From: Saxidomus purpurata
Taxonomy: Eukaryota > Mollusca > Bivalvia > Venerida > Veneridae
DNA: 64,000 nt
Direction of reading: 5' to 3'
Assembly (NCBI GenBank): GCA_022818135.1
Contig: JAFMSR010000019.1
Location: 30,741,679-30,805,678, forward strand
The notes under the pieces are model-generated. The model was not told where the DNA came from. It searched no databases and saw only the letters and a program-made list of their open reading frames with translations. Numbering within the stretch: the first letter of the stretch is position 1; every line of letters starts with the position of its first letter. Shown piece by piece: positions 25,079 to 38,372 of the stretch. The translations under genes were made by a program, and so were the position numbers.

Positions 25079-28000
25079 AATTGTATAAACTCACCTACCG
25101 ATACTATTTGTTTTATGTTTTAAAAGCTTGTAAGAACCCTTTTTAATCACAGTTAAACTGCATAACACAATATTTACACATACATTATCACATCATCCAT
25201 GTTGGTTATAAAGTGTCGCATTTTTCTTCATAAATTATGGGTTATTCTGATTACGTGAGATTAACCTTTGAGTTATTTGAATTGTGTTGAATTTGTATAC
25301 GCGTGATTATATTATATGCGTCATACATGTTGTTATACGATACAATACACGTTTCATACAATATAAAACAAACAGTACCCCACACACATGTCATTCTATA
25401 AATGAGTTATGAGAGACACAGATAACTCTGTTATATCTTGTACTGTATTAAATTACAATATCACAGTATTTCTTATTAATGTACGGTTACCATTGCTTAC
25501 CATGCATAAAAACTAACATAATGTGTAACAATATTCAAGTACTGAAAAGATAAATAACTACCCTTAGTCTAGTGAGCATGTAAAGTGGCAAATCACCCTT
25601 AAAATACAAATGTGAAAGGACTTAATTGAAACAAAATATAAATGTAAAATGACTTATCGGCAAAATAAAGTTAAAATCATAACAGCCACTATATAGCCTC
25701 ACTGTGCGGGATTCACAGAAAGGGATTGAATTAAATTCCAGTTAATTACCTACAATTTACTGAAATTACATCGAAATAGAACATAATAAGTGTGAAAGCC
25801 TACGTATTAATAATATAGAATATCGTTTTTATTCGTCCTGCGTCAAGCCTTTTATGTTTTCAAAGATGTTCGCAATGTTATACTAAAACCGCAATGTACA
25901 TGTATCTGGATAAGTGTGAGTAATGATAAGCATTTATCCTGTATGCATAGGTGTTCGCGTCTACTTAGTGCACTGTCGGAACTTTCACATTTAGCGCTAG
26001 TTACTGAAATAATGTATGTCAATCTTAGGAGCCAGTTGACCGACGATGATTCAAAGCAATTATTCTGTTTTACTCATGTCAACAAGGAAGAAGAGTTTAT
26101 GACACAAAATTAATATTTTTGTTTTACAATATGTGTGACTTCCACTAAATGAGGGGATGCGAATGGTCACCATTTTGATATACGGATTAAAGTTTCTAAA
26201 GCATAAAACTACTTTTAAAATGTTGTATTTTTTTCTGGCCTCGAGACTGAAAAATGGCATCAAGTTTTAATTAACTCAGTTTAAGGTCTGTCAAGTTTAT
26301 TCAATCAGTCTTCGTGTTTATCTTTTAAACCCAAAACATATTTACCAGTGTTTCAGTAATATATGGGCTGTAATGATTGATAATTATTCAAATTTGGATG
26401 TATGGTTTAGTTTCTAAAGAAAACAGTTTAATGTGTAACGGCCTTTATACATGATTGAGCAACGCATTGCTTGAGATTTAGACACCCTAATATTTATATG
26501 TTCAATGATGATTACGCGGCTTGATTGTTAGAATAAGGAGTACGTGGACATTTTGAACAGCTTGTAACACTTATATTAGTTATAGAGGGGCTTTTAAAAG
26601 AACGTATTATCAATTTGAAAAGTATGTGCGAAGTTGTCCAAATTAATCTTCAGTTACCATTTACATTTTTTTACAATTTGCAGATACCCCCAACTACTTT
26701 GTAAAAGAGCACGTGCATTTCCGTGTTCATCACTCATAACAAAGATGGCGAAAATACACAACGGGTTTATCTGTTACTTGCTTTCATACTCTCAATTCTG
26801 TGTTCACGTATCGATTAGCTTTATATTTGATCATGACTCATTGGGTGTTATTAATAATGGAAGTAAATGTGTAAATCACCATTGTTTATAGTGAACTAAA
26901 TAATATTGCAGGGACACATACCCAATAATTGAATATAACTTCCGTCTTCTGTCATGGTTTAAGGCTTTTAGCCAAAAGATGAATCCATGTGATATGAAGA
27001 GTACAATTCAGTTCTACGGTTCTGCACAGAAAGGCTGTTTGTCTATACTTTCACACTGACCCAACTGATACTTTTTTTTAGTCAGTTAAAGAGTTAAAAT
27101 AATTTATATAAACCAGTGCTACTCATACCTAATAAATTATGTGTCACTAATAGCGCTGTTTTGTGATTCAATGAAGTTAAGAGCACTTCCTAAAGGGAAA
27201 CAACATACATATCTTCAGTTTGATGTAAGGTTTTTCTTTCACTTTGATATTGTTACCATGTTCAGTATAAATCTTGATTTGTAATATCACTTGAATGTAT
27301 AAGTTGGAAAATTTTGTTTTCCATAAACATAAAGAAATAAATCATACAAAAAGGCATCGGGGGCGGTGTAACAGGTTTATTATTGAGACAACAGTTATTT
27401 ATAATACTCCGTCGGAGAACATTTTGATAAAATTTGAAATGAATACATAAGTAGGTGGATGGGGGGAATGTGAACGGAATGGTCCTTAAGACTTTCTTAC
27501 TTTAAACAGTCAAAGTGCACCCTTCTTAAAAGCAAAGTGAGGAACATTTATACTGTCTGTGCGAATGAAACATGCACATTAATGTTCTACGAGGGTACAT
27601 GTACGTAAATTAAAAAACACTTTCACCATGAACGCATGTATGAATTTACTTGATAAAGTCAACGTATGTCACAGCTCTTTGATGCTAATGGTTTGTAGTA
27701 CTATGTCTTTTCTGCATGAGCATTTCTGCATATCTTTTGGTAACATTTGAAACGTAAACAAAGAGTAAGACCCCGAGAAGAACACACAAGAGTTTACCAA
27801 TAACAGACTGTCTTAAAAACACTCTTATATACACTGTCTACTTGGTTTTTAAGTTCAGATCAAAGTTACTGATAGATGTTTTTCTCTTTCACTAACACAA
27901 TAATGTAAGTATCTACACAAATAAGACAAAAACCGGAAGGACCAAACTGCATTGAACATACACTAGAGAAAGAAAAACGTTTGTTTTTGTTCTGGCACCA

Positions 28001-29853
28001 GTTTCCCTCCCCCACCAGAAAGAAGACTTAGATACTTAGACGAGAACCAACACTAAGCACACTCCTGTTGTATTTTACTTTTAACTAAACGGAACCTGAG
28101 ACAGTTATCCGTAAATAATATACAAGCTCGTTCTTGAAGTGGAGAAGCAGGACGTCTGCTTAAAAAACTATATTTTAGTTTATATTCTTTTTCTGGTATA
28201 GGTATTTCTTTGTTTATAATTAATCTTGCAAGTATATTTTCCCGTATGCTTATCTGGACTATATTATGATTGGTATTTACACTCGATGTAATTTCAGTCG
28301 CAATTTGTTTCATGATAGAAAATGCATTCCTATTTTAATTATACATGTAAGTCTTTCAAATCTATTACAATTTCCGTATTTTGTCTATCACGAGTTAAGG
28401 ACTTTCATAACCTCCTAGGGGATGCAATCTGTACTTGTATTCGTTACTTTTTATCATGTAGTTACGTACCTTTAATTATTAAAATTTTAGTTGTACACGG
28501 GACTAAAACATTTATATTAATTTTGATATGTCGTGTTATTAAATTTACATTTTACAGTCACTTTGATATATTTTAGCTTTTAGGTAACATTTGTATAAAT
28601 ACGTTCACTTAAAGACTGCTACAACACGGAAAATTCACACATTTTTCTTGAACATTCTACCCAATCTTATAAAAGTTTGCATACATGTAAGCTTAATTTA
28701 AACAGAAATATCGGTATGTACAGGAATATTTCATCCGACACTGTATGTTTACATTGTGTAATTAACAATAAGTATGGACTGTTGATTTTACCGAGACCTG
28801 GAATGAATTATTCAACAATCATGTACTAGCAAACATCTTAGAAAGACCAGTGTACAATTAACTAGGGTCTTTCTTTGATGTACCACTTGTGAATGGTTTA
28901 CTAAATTATTTCTCAGGCCGCGTAATCTGCATCATCAACAGGTGAGCGAAATGGTAGAAGGCATATTTTTCGGCGAATCTAGGCCTTGACTTTCCCATAC
29001 AAATTATGTGAGAACGTAACTTTGCTTGGTCGCAAACAATGCGCCGCTGTCCGTATTATAACTGTATGGTAATCAATAATCAGAAGTCTCTGTTGCTTTG
29101 TAGAAACATTCGAGTCAACTATGTAAAATATATTGGATATACCGTACATCTATTGTAGTTTTCGGGCATTTACGACGTGTGTTTAGACAAATAATGTATT
29201 TTCATTTGAATATGCCGTGGCGGATCCTGAAATTATCATTTGACACTCAACCCGTCCTTTGCTGTTTCTATGAGTTTTCGGGAAGATATGAGAATCATTA
29301 GACGAATAATTTACCGTACATCAATTATAATAAAACATTACTGTACATCAGCAACACCTACCTGCAAATAAATGATATCTCTGTCAAATTCAATAACTGA
29401 TCTTATCACGCTAGGTATCACGAAAATTGAAATCCCTCAATGTTTTCAATAAACACATTTCACTTATCATCTTTGATTATAAAATGAAGTCATCACATCT
29501 TCTCACAATATTTATGGGCATATCTAAGCAATGTTCTCTAACCAGTGAGTGGGAAGTAACTGCGTTTGAGTTTACGAAATTTTACAAGTGACATTATATC
29601 CCTTTCTATGATGTCGTATATACACTACGTACTTAACTTGTTTTTAAATGATAAATATAATTATTTTTCTGTTGTTTATCAGCCACATTGCCTTCGTTGT
29701 TGTTGATTTTTAGATAGCCATTGTCTGCGCTAAATCGGTTCAAAGAGTGCTTTGGTTTCGATTACCCTTGCAAATACAATGCTGGCTTATTTTTCAACAG
29801 GCTGATAGTCTCGCTACTTGCCGACACGGACATAATGCATACGTTCAACGTTC

Positions 29854-29936
29854 GCCTCTGTGACCGAATGGTTAGAGTCTCTGACGTGAAATTACTGTAG
29901 CCCTTCATAAATAAAGGATGATGGGTTCGAGCCATG
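29854..29936 (+). repeat. tRNA-like segment, copy in U3
   Basis: ACCGAATGGTTAGAGTC (A-box-like) and GGTTCGAGCC (B-box) are ~45 bp apart, colinear with the copies in U1 and U2. Confidence 0.5.
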
Positions 29937-31667
29937 CTACTGACCGTGTCCCTTTGTGTGAGAAAGTTGACTGTTTCTTACGGAGGATAGAAGTATAGTA
30001 ATGGTTGTTCACATGAACGATGGTTAGGTAAACTGCCCTTCTATAAAACGACCAAATTATGGTTGAAAGGGGCGCCAAACTCATACAATATACATACAAC
30101 ATTGATACAATGAATGAAAAAAAAAAACAGTTCTTTTCGTGGTACCTTAAAGACACGTAGACGGTTTCTTACGGATAATAGGGGTCTAGTAATGGAATGT
30201 TTAGGTGAACTGCCCGCCTGTAAAAATGACCAAAATATGGTTGAAACGGGCGTTAATCGCATACAACATACATACAGCATTGATAAAAGGAATGAAAACC
30301 GTGTTTCTGCCAAGACCGTTCTTCCGTGGTACTTTAAAAACACGTAGGATCATTTGTCATCTGTCACATGTGTTTTCGTATTGGGAATCACCATAGGTCA
30401 CAAGGAAATCTTTATATAAATAAGATTACAAAGAATTAAGATAGCTCTGTTTATTAACACACTGCATGTAAATTAGACAAAGTTTCTATATAGAATGATT
30501 CTGAAATCTACCGAAAGTACAATCTGTCATAACATGTGAGTTGCAAATAATATGTATGTATGGGGAATCTCTACCTAGTGTTGGTCAGAAAGTTAAAAAA
30601 ACGAGTGAAAGAATAACAGGTAATATAGTAAAGCAAAGAATTGCCAAGGATGCAGAAAAGGATGCAGTTATATGTAAAATGCAATATATTTTGGTAGAAA
30701 AATATCTATAAATGTATACAGTCTATGTCAAATAACTGACACACAAAAATAGAGAAAACAAATCTCACAAAATATTCGATAGTAAAAGTTTTGAATCCAA
30801 CTTAAAAAAGTTTTCAGATGATATTGAACGTCACTTGATAAATATTATCCCAGTTATTCCTCAACTTGAACATTTACAGTCTGTAATTAAGCTAATGTCT
30901 CGGATTTATGATATGAATTGGAAGTATTTCTACAGCAGTAACATTTAAAGTTATAAACTACGTAGTGCATGAACATTTTCACATATTCTATCCGCAAAGT
31001 ATTGCAATTGATGCATGTTTTCCTAATAATAAAAACATGAAAAAGATCTACAGTATCAATAATAGTCTCGGATCAGCGTAAAGGAATCGAGCATTTTAAT
31101 ATTTGCAATGCATTTGACTATAAAAATAATTATACAAAAGTGGCAAATGAGACTATTTAGAGAGTTATAAAAAGTTCGTTAATTAATCGACTGTCTGAAG
31201 CCCAATAACAAATGAATATAAATTCAACCCGACCAAGTAATGTCCTCGATCTTGATATTATCTAATATTTTTCCTAAAGTGTTAGATCATCGAATGTCTG
31301 CCAATGAGTAAGGTACTTTTTTCTTTAAACTAAAATGATAAGAAACATTGATAAGTTTCATGAACTTTTCTAAGCATACACAGCTTTTTCTCCTTATTCC
31401 TGCACAACTGAAGACCGAGCATTGCGGAAATATGACTCTTCCGTGTCGTGACCTGCAGTCGATAAATCTCCTATACTGCGGGACTTTTTTGTGTTTTTCA
31501 CTTCATGACATATGATACAGTAATTTAAGATACATGTATTGTAAGGTTGGGAATTATACAACAAAAACATATGAAATATGACATATATCTACGACATAAG
31601 TGTTAAAACTAAACATATAAACATTCGATAATTGATAGGCACAACTGTTAATTATTGTTTTACAAAA

Positions 31668-33961
31668 CTACATAACTTGTACAAGAACGCCAGTGAAGGA
31701 TGGCCACCTGTAATTGTTGTCTGCGTGCATTTTGCTGGCACTGTACGAAGACCTGATGAACACGCATTCACCTTTCTTCAGCACTGCCGGGGCATTCACT
31801 GAACTACAACTTCCAGTACTGACACTCTCGCGCTCTGTTGTGGTTGCAATGTCTTTATCTGTTTGAACGATAGATATGACCATGTAGTTTGCCTTCAGGT
31901 GACAAATATGCGCACTGAAGTAATATAAGCCGGAAACTGGTGCGGTAAAACGTCCGGTGTCCTTGTTGTACCCATTTCCTTTATTGAGCAAGACAAGAGG
32001 AAATATTACTTTCTGTCCATCACCATAATTCCCACTGCTAGTAGTGTATGCATTAAATGCAACTATCCGGGTATCTGTCCCTGAAAGATACATATACATT
32101 TAAAGTAAGAAATAAATATAGAAATAGAATACAGAATAATATCAGATAATAAAGGTTAATCTGGTGATCAATGAGTTGATTTAAACTTCAAAATAAAACA
32201 TAGTAAATATTCCACGAAGGGCTATCAAATACATCAATACTAGCAAAACCTTTATTTTTATATGAGAATCACCCACTTAATTCAATATGATAGTTTGTCC
32301 CAATGTGAAACAATACTATTTATGGTGATATTTTTGTCGAGCCCGCTTGCGGTGAGCACAATATAGTTGCCACTTTTGGCGGCTCGATGTATGTGCGTGC
32401 GTTAGTGCGTGCGTGTGTGCGTCCGATTTTGTCCGGACCATATCTTGTTCATGCATGGAGGGATTTTGATGTTACTTGGCACAGATGTTCACCATCATGA
32501 AACGGATTGTCATGCGCAAGAACCAGGTCCCCAGGTCTAAGGTCACACTTGGAGGTTAAAGGTCAAATTCAAGAATGACTTTGTCCGGACCATATCTTTT
32601 TCATGCATGGAGGGATTTTAATTTAACTTGGCACAAATGTTCACTATCATGATACGGAATGTCATGCGCAAGAACCAGGTCCCTAGGTCTAAGGTCAAGG
32701 TCACACTTAGAGGTTAAAGCTCAAAGTCAAGAATATATTTGTAAGGAGCATTTCCTCTTCATGCATGATTTTGATGTTACTTTGTACAAAAGTTCACCAC
32801 CATGGGCTACCTTTGTTTTTAGAATTACTTCCCTTTGTTGTTACTTAAAATAGCTTATATTGTAACTTTTTTATTACTGGCCGTAGAGAAAAATCGAGAC
32901 CACTTTTCTGCGGTTCAACATGCATGTTACAAACAATATAAGATGTGTCTTGACCCATCTCTACTTGGTAAGGAGTTAGCCCTTTTGACATATGGCGGGC
33001 TCGACAAGTTGCACGTGGGCATCTAGTATATAATATTTTGGGATAGTTTTACAGTTTGAAAATAATCATAATGTTTGCATCTTTACATACATGTCATTAA
33101 TTACCGATACACTTTCAAAACATTTACTATTTTTGCTAATCGGCGACTGGTTAGTTTGGTTTAGATGTGCCGTAACATATCTGTAAGTAAACAAGAAATC
33201 CGATTTTGGCGTTTACATCAGAAAGTCCGGGCAAATAAAAGGCAGTACATGTATTTTGCTTTGACAAAATCTGCATAGATACAAATGTTCTGAACATTCA
33301 TTGGATTCAACCTTTAAAATTTCCTGTATACCTTACATACAGTGTTCAAACACCTACGGACTAATTTAATATGTATCTACACACAACAAAACTGTCAATC
33401 TTAGTTATTGGATGATTATAAATTTATTTGGGCACACATTGCACTTGTTAAATACTGTACATGTAATTAATATGAATGATAAAATGCGCTACTTCTCCCA
33501 CTACTATTTATGATAGTGTTAATTACAACATTAACTAGATCAACGCTTGTTACAGTGGAGTAATTTGAATAAATAATCGAGATTAAATCAAATTCGCAGT
33601 CATACAATAAGATACATGTACATCATAAAAGTATATATATTTAACATACAATAGCATTTAGGTTAATGTTTTTTTTTTATTAATGTAACAAGTTAACATA
33701 AAATTTAATACCTTTGATCCACGTTATGTTTGTGATTTCATCTCGAAACTGCTTCATTTCGTTCCTTCGATGTTCTAAGACAGACAAAACGCTCTCTTGA
33801 AATATTTTCCTTTCTGTCTCCCATTTCTCAATTTTGCTTTCAATTTTTGAAACTATTTGTAGCACGTTGTATAATCTAAAACTAATAGGTTCGTCTTGTT
33901 CTGCGTATGAAAAACAGAACACGGAACAAAGAATTACAACCAAAAAAGCAGAAACAACCAT
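31668..33961 (-). CDS. Secreted C1q-domain-containing protein, gene 3 (A type)
   Basis: The exons are complement(31668..32080, 33712..33961). The donor is TCAAAG|GTATTA and the acceptor TTTCAG|GGACAG, phase 1, giving 220 aa. Residues 1-20 are a signal peptide (MVVSAFLVV...SYA). Residues ~28-78 are a coiled coil (IVSKIESKIEKWE, as in gene 1). A C1q domain follows, with RIVAFNAYTTSSG, KVIFPLVLLNKG, TGRFTAPVSGLYYF and SFTGVLVQVM. Exon 1 is 250 bp and the linker is ITNITWIKG, matching gene 1. Compared with the other copies, Lys is replaced by Leu in KVIFPK, and Ile by Arg in TGIF. The 1.63-kb intron is lengthened by a ~690-bp pearl/Helentron-like insertion. The role is inferred as for the other copies. 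Confidence 0.88.
32334..33026 (+). mobile_element. Pearl/Helentron-like non-autonomous element in intron of gene 3
   Basis: It is bounded by 13-bp inverted terminal motifs TTGTCGAGCCCGC (32334-32346) and GCGGGCTCGACAA (32995-33007). It ends in CTAG followed by T, like Helitron-class 3' ends. The interior has two and a half tandem copies of a ~150-bp unit starting TTTGTCCGGACCATATCTT (32428, 32580, degraded at ~32738), preceded by a GTGCGTGCGT-rich stretch. The homologous introns of genes 1, 2, 4 and 5 lack it. This design fits the pearl/HINE elements known in bivalves: short subterminal inverted repeats, a tandem-repeat core and no ORF. Confidence 0.7.
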
Positions 33962-34015
33962 GGTTCGATTTTATGAGAAGTATCAAAGCAATAACAACTG
34001 TATATTCTGCATTCA

Positions 34016-34110
34016 AGATATATACTTCAAACCAGGACGTACACGATCAGTGATCCGCTGTTAACCAATAATATAGCTTGAATACAATTACTCAGAAGCA
34101 ATTGGTTTAA
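34016..34110 (-). promoter_or_regulatory. Conserved core promoter of C1q gene 3
   Basis: The TATA box (TATATA at 34019-34024) lies ~58 bp from the ATG. It is followed upstream by ATTGGTTAACAG and CCAATTGC, as at the other loci. Confidence 0.6.
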
Positions 34111-34844
34111 AACAATTACATTGTTTTTGGAATGTTTCAACTTTAAGTTTAAGAGAACTGTAGAAACTACTTTGAAAAAAGGACAAATATTTCACCGTTA
34201 ACGACGTCAATGTTTACTTTTAAAATATCATGTTGAATTCAAGGAAGCATTGACACTGTCTAAAAATCATTACATAATATAATACATGTATTTCATTGTA
34301 TGCCAAGATATGTTGTTGTTTTGCAAAACCCAAAAACTGTTTGATAGGCAAACATTTTGTTCAATTTTTGAATGTAGGTATTTGAAATTTTAGTATAAAA
34401 CGATCATCAAGACATGCATTGGGGTTTTACAAATAAACAACGTTTAGGTAATCCTTCTTTAAACATGAATGCAACACTAGTTAAGATAAACAATGAGATT
34501 GTTTCATCGTCATGTTTCATAAATTTGCAGCTTTTCACAAATGATAAACATCTGTCGGCTATATTTTTAAACGATGAAAGCCTTTTAGATATCCCTTTTA
34601 CTACTAGAATCTTATGTTTCACTTGAAATTGATTTTACCCGTTATAAAATGTTTGGTTTAGAAATAGATGTACGTTAATAAGGAACATGCATTATACTGG
34701 CTTATTTTTCAAAGATTTAAAACATACCATAAAAGGTTGGGAGAACGGGAAAAGCTTCAACAATTATTTAGAGATATTATAGTTGGCAATTTTCGATTGA
34801 GAGACTTCTGTAACAGTTTTGAGCGTACGCTCTAGAGCTAACAT

Positions 34845-35150
34845 AAGGCATACTTAACAGCACACCCTATAACTTCTAGATGTAGTAACTTGCATACGGC
34901 TAACGTAACAACATACCCTAAAACTATTAGCAATTTACAAATGGCTGATTTAACAACACACCCTATGACTACTAGCAACACACATATGGCTATCTTAACA
35001 ACATACCCTATAACTACTAGCAATTTAAATACACGGTTAACTCAACAACATACCATATTACATCTAGCAACTAACATACAGCTAACTTAACAACATACCC
35101 TATAACTACTAGCATTTTACATAACGCATACAAACGAACAACTACTAGAA
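34845..35150 (+). repeat. 45-bp minisatellite upstream of gene 3
   Basis: Tandem, degenerate ~45-bp units (ACATATGGCTATCTTAACA, ACCCTATAACTACTAGCAA) occur here. The order of variant units matches the array upstream of gene 2, so it was duplicated as a block. Confidence 0.75.
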
Positions 35151-38100
35151 ACTTAAAAATTGATTACTAAAACATATACACAACTCCATATTAAAACGAT
35201 ATAAAAATTGGTATAAAGTAAACTCCAGTTCATTTTGGATAAAAGTGAAAGTAATTTCCTGGGTCAGATTTAAGTGGTCTCAGGGAGATCTAAATACGGA
35301 GGTTACTGTATCACACATTGTGTTCCCATTTTTCCAAAGGAAGATTAAACACAGACGCATTCACCCTAGTGTACGAACTGCTTTAAATTTGTCTTCCTGA
35401 TACATGGATAGGAGGACCAAAAATATTTTAGCAACCTGTCATGCAAAAAACAGATGAGAGTCATATTATGTCAAAGTCATGTAGAGTAAACAAACCGTAC
35501 GAACTTTTGTAGGTTAATATCAAGCTCAACAAATTTTCAGCAAATTGAGATACAAAAGAAAATTAAATAAGCGTTTTTGGCTTTCCGGTCTTGTTCGGTA
35601 AGATCTTATCATATTATGAGCTGAAAACTGGAAGGTATAACAAAGAAAGTACAGGTTGGAATTTTTGGGTCTGATGCTGGCTTTGTGGCTTGGACTCAAA
35701 CTCTTTCGACAAACGGCTGGTTTTCAATATTGGTATTTTTATGTATGTGGCGTATATTTTCCAAATGAAAGGTAAACTTAAATACATGAAGGATGCGCTT
35801 TAAGACTCAGGCAAATGTACAGGTATATGTTAAGACATTCTGAAAATTAGAAAATGTCATTGTTCTTCAGTTGTTGACGTTGATTATTATATTACTTAAG
35901 AATACACATTTATCTTTAAGTTTAGATTCTTTAGTTGATTTCACTGACAAGCATGACAAAGACGAAGACATTTAAAATATTTTGTAGGTTATCTTACTCA
36001 CCATGCAAATATCTTTTTTTGAAACTTGTAAGATGAACATGTACGATAGCATCATAGTGACCCTAGTGTCATTACGTTTGTAAGCTTATTTTGCAAATGT
36101 TTCGATGGTATTGTTAGGTACATCTGCTAAAGTAAAGAAAATAATTTTGTTTGAACGATCAAATTATTATATATGAAGCAGTGTTTTCAACTATTTCTTT
36201 TCATCAGTGTTTATTTTACAGCATACCTGGATGAGACAACAAATTGTGTATATTATCACCTTAATTTTTCAAAAGAAGCTAATATAAAAAAACAATTGAT
36301 CACAATAACAAAGTTTGTAATGTTACTAAAACTGTTTGAAAAGAGCCGTACAAATGATATCAATTATGCCTTTTAACAAAAAAAAGAGCCTACTCGTATT
36401 TCCCTTGTTTTGACTAGGATAGTCAAAAAAGGTTTTAAAATGTTTTCTTTATATTCAGTGGAAACAAATCTCTTATACAGATTCACAAATATTGGTTAAA
36501 GTTATTGCAATATTCGTTATTCATAGAGCACACTTCAGTGATGAATGTCTTTCTTAAAAAAATCACTATGAGTCGTTACATCACTTTAATATATTGAATT
36601 GATATGTTTAATTACTATAATTTGTATTTAATCGGTATCGCGAGTCACAAAAATGAGTACAGAGTGTAATTTTATTCACCATCCAAGAATAATTGGAATA
36701 CAAAGGTATTGCATGTAATATAGCCTCGCCGCCAGGCTAGATGATACATGTAGTGTATTTTCATTTTCTGGCCCATGTCTACTGACAGGGCTTGATCACC
36801 TTACAACTTTGGCAGCAAAAGGAAATACTTGAGTAAGAAATAGTAAATGTAAGGACTGAATACCAGTCTACATGTAACAAAAATGTATATGCTCAGTCGA
36901 TTCAGATAATGCAAAAATACTACATTTGTATCATTTTAGTCATTTAATGGAAGTTTAAACATTTTTATATATTAAAAAAATATAAATTAATTGTTTGCAA
37001 GCTTTACCCTTTAATTCAGCATACACTTTAAGTTTCAAATACCACCTGAGGAAACTGATAAGATTTTTTTAAGTAAACGTAACGGTTTTGCTTCTACTTT
37101 GCTATGCCTTTAACTCTACCAAACTGTAATAATCCTTCTCTTCTCTTTCAAATTTTGCGAGGTTTTAACACAGGGGTCTGTAACATTGTCTACCTGTCTG
37201 TGATAAAACTGTACCTAATATCAAATGTATGATAAGAACAAGGGAACGAACTGCCACGCGCATACGGACGGATTACCATTACATCGTTTCATATACTGTT
37301 ACTTGCAAAAGAACCGATATAAAGCGCGTGGCAGTTCTTTCATTGGTACATTTTATATATGCAAAGTTAGGTACAGTTTTACATGTATCACAGACTTGTA
37401 GGAAATGTTACAGAGCCCTTTGGGTTTTAAATCCTTAGTTCATTTTCTCGGGAACGGAATGCAGGGATTACGAAAAATGATACATTGTAAGTACAAGTAT
37501 GTAAAACAAACCAAACATACGGCCGCGGAGATACTACAAGTGTTCAAACAATACAATATTGCATAGCATTGTATTCAAACAAGCAGAAAGTTAGACACGA
37601 TTCTGATTGCATTTACATTTGTTAACAGATACAAAATGTAGTACATGTCAATGTTACCTGGTGTCAGCGCAGTTAACAATTTGTCAGCGACATTTTTCAG
37701 GTATTGTGTTAAAATGATCCCCAGTGATGACAGGTTCTGAAGGATAAGAGTTTGTTTGCGTTCTTAAAGTATGTGTAAATTGTGATGTTAAAGATATGTT
37801 TAGTAAGTTGAAGAGATAAACATTCTGTTGTGAAGCAGATCTTTTGGAGATTACTTTGTAACACTTTTTTTTTTTTTTTAACTACAAACAATGATAAAAG
37901 TGTAGCCGTTCCTCATCACGCACGTTTATTTACTGCGTAAAACTTTGAAACAAAAAGTTTAGGTACATTCACATTTATTTTTAGGTTATACCTTTTTTCG
38001 ATCAGGACAACGTAAACCATCTTTATCTATTTTATTGCGGTTCATCTAGAATATTTTAAGTTGATATATCATATTACTTTTTTAGGCACTAAAGTGATTG

Positions 38101-38226
38101 TCTCACAAAATTGAAAGCTATAATTCTAGATTGCTGTATGTCCGTAAGCAGGTGATTTGTTTGCAAGTTTGGGAAAATTTTCAAGACTTATGATCACGCA
38201 GACGATCAATGTGTTTATAAATTTAT
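35151..38226. other. U3 distal intergenic DNA, nearly identical to U2
   Basis: No supported gene is present. From ~35240 the sequence matches 21270 onward with only scattered substitutions and small indels. It contains the recurrent 67-codon frame at 36173-36376, which I do not accept as a gene. Confidence 0.6.
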
Positions 38227-38372
38227 AGAGCCTCAGTGGTAACGCGTTCGCCTCAGGATCGGAGGGTCCCGTGTTCTATCCCCATCAGTGACACGGGAGT
38301 TATCTCCTTAGGCAAGACAAAGATATTTCCACATTGTCTCTCATTGATTTTATGTGGAATGAGTCGCAAGAG
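38227..38372 (+). repeat. tRNA-derived SINE-like element, copy in U3
   Basis: It has GGTAACGCGTTCGCCTCAGG (A-box region), GTGTTCTATCCC (decayed B-box) and the same body as the copy at 24229. It lies at the homologous position and is slightly shorter. Confidence 0.6.

Larger units (their letters stand above)
12480..25290. repeat. Tandem segmental-duplication unit U2 (carries C1q gene 2)
   Basis: It begins abruptly at ~12480 with sequence matching 640-780 in U1, and continues colinearly with U3 and U4. Segment 14104-14400 matches 39690-40120 in U4 and is absent from U1 and U3. Segment 14530-16160 matches 27740-29585 and 41115-42965. Segment 16160-18140 matches the 3' flank of each gene. Segment 21270-24900 is almost identical to 35240-38860. 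The 5' end of the unit was lost, probably during insertion of the mobile elements to its left. Confidence 0.75.
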
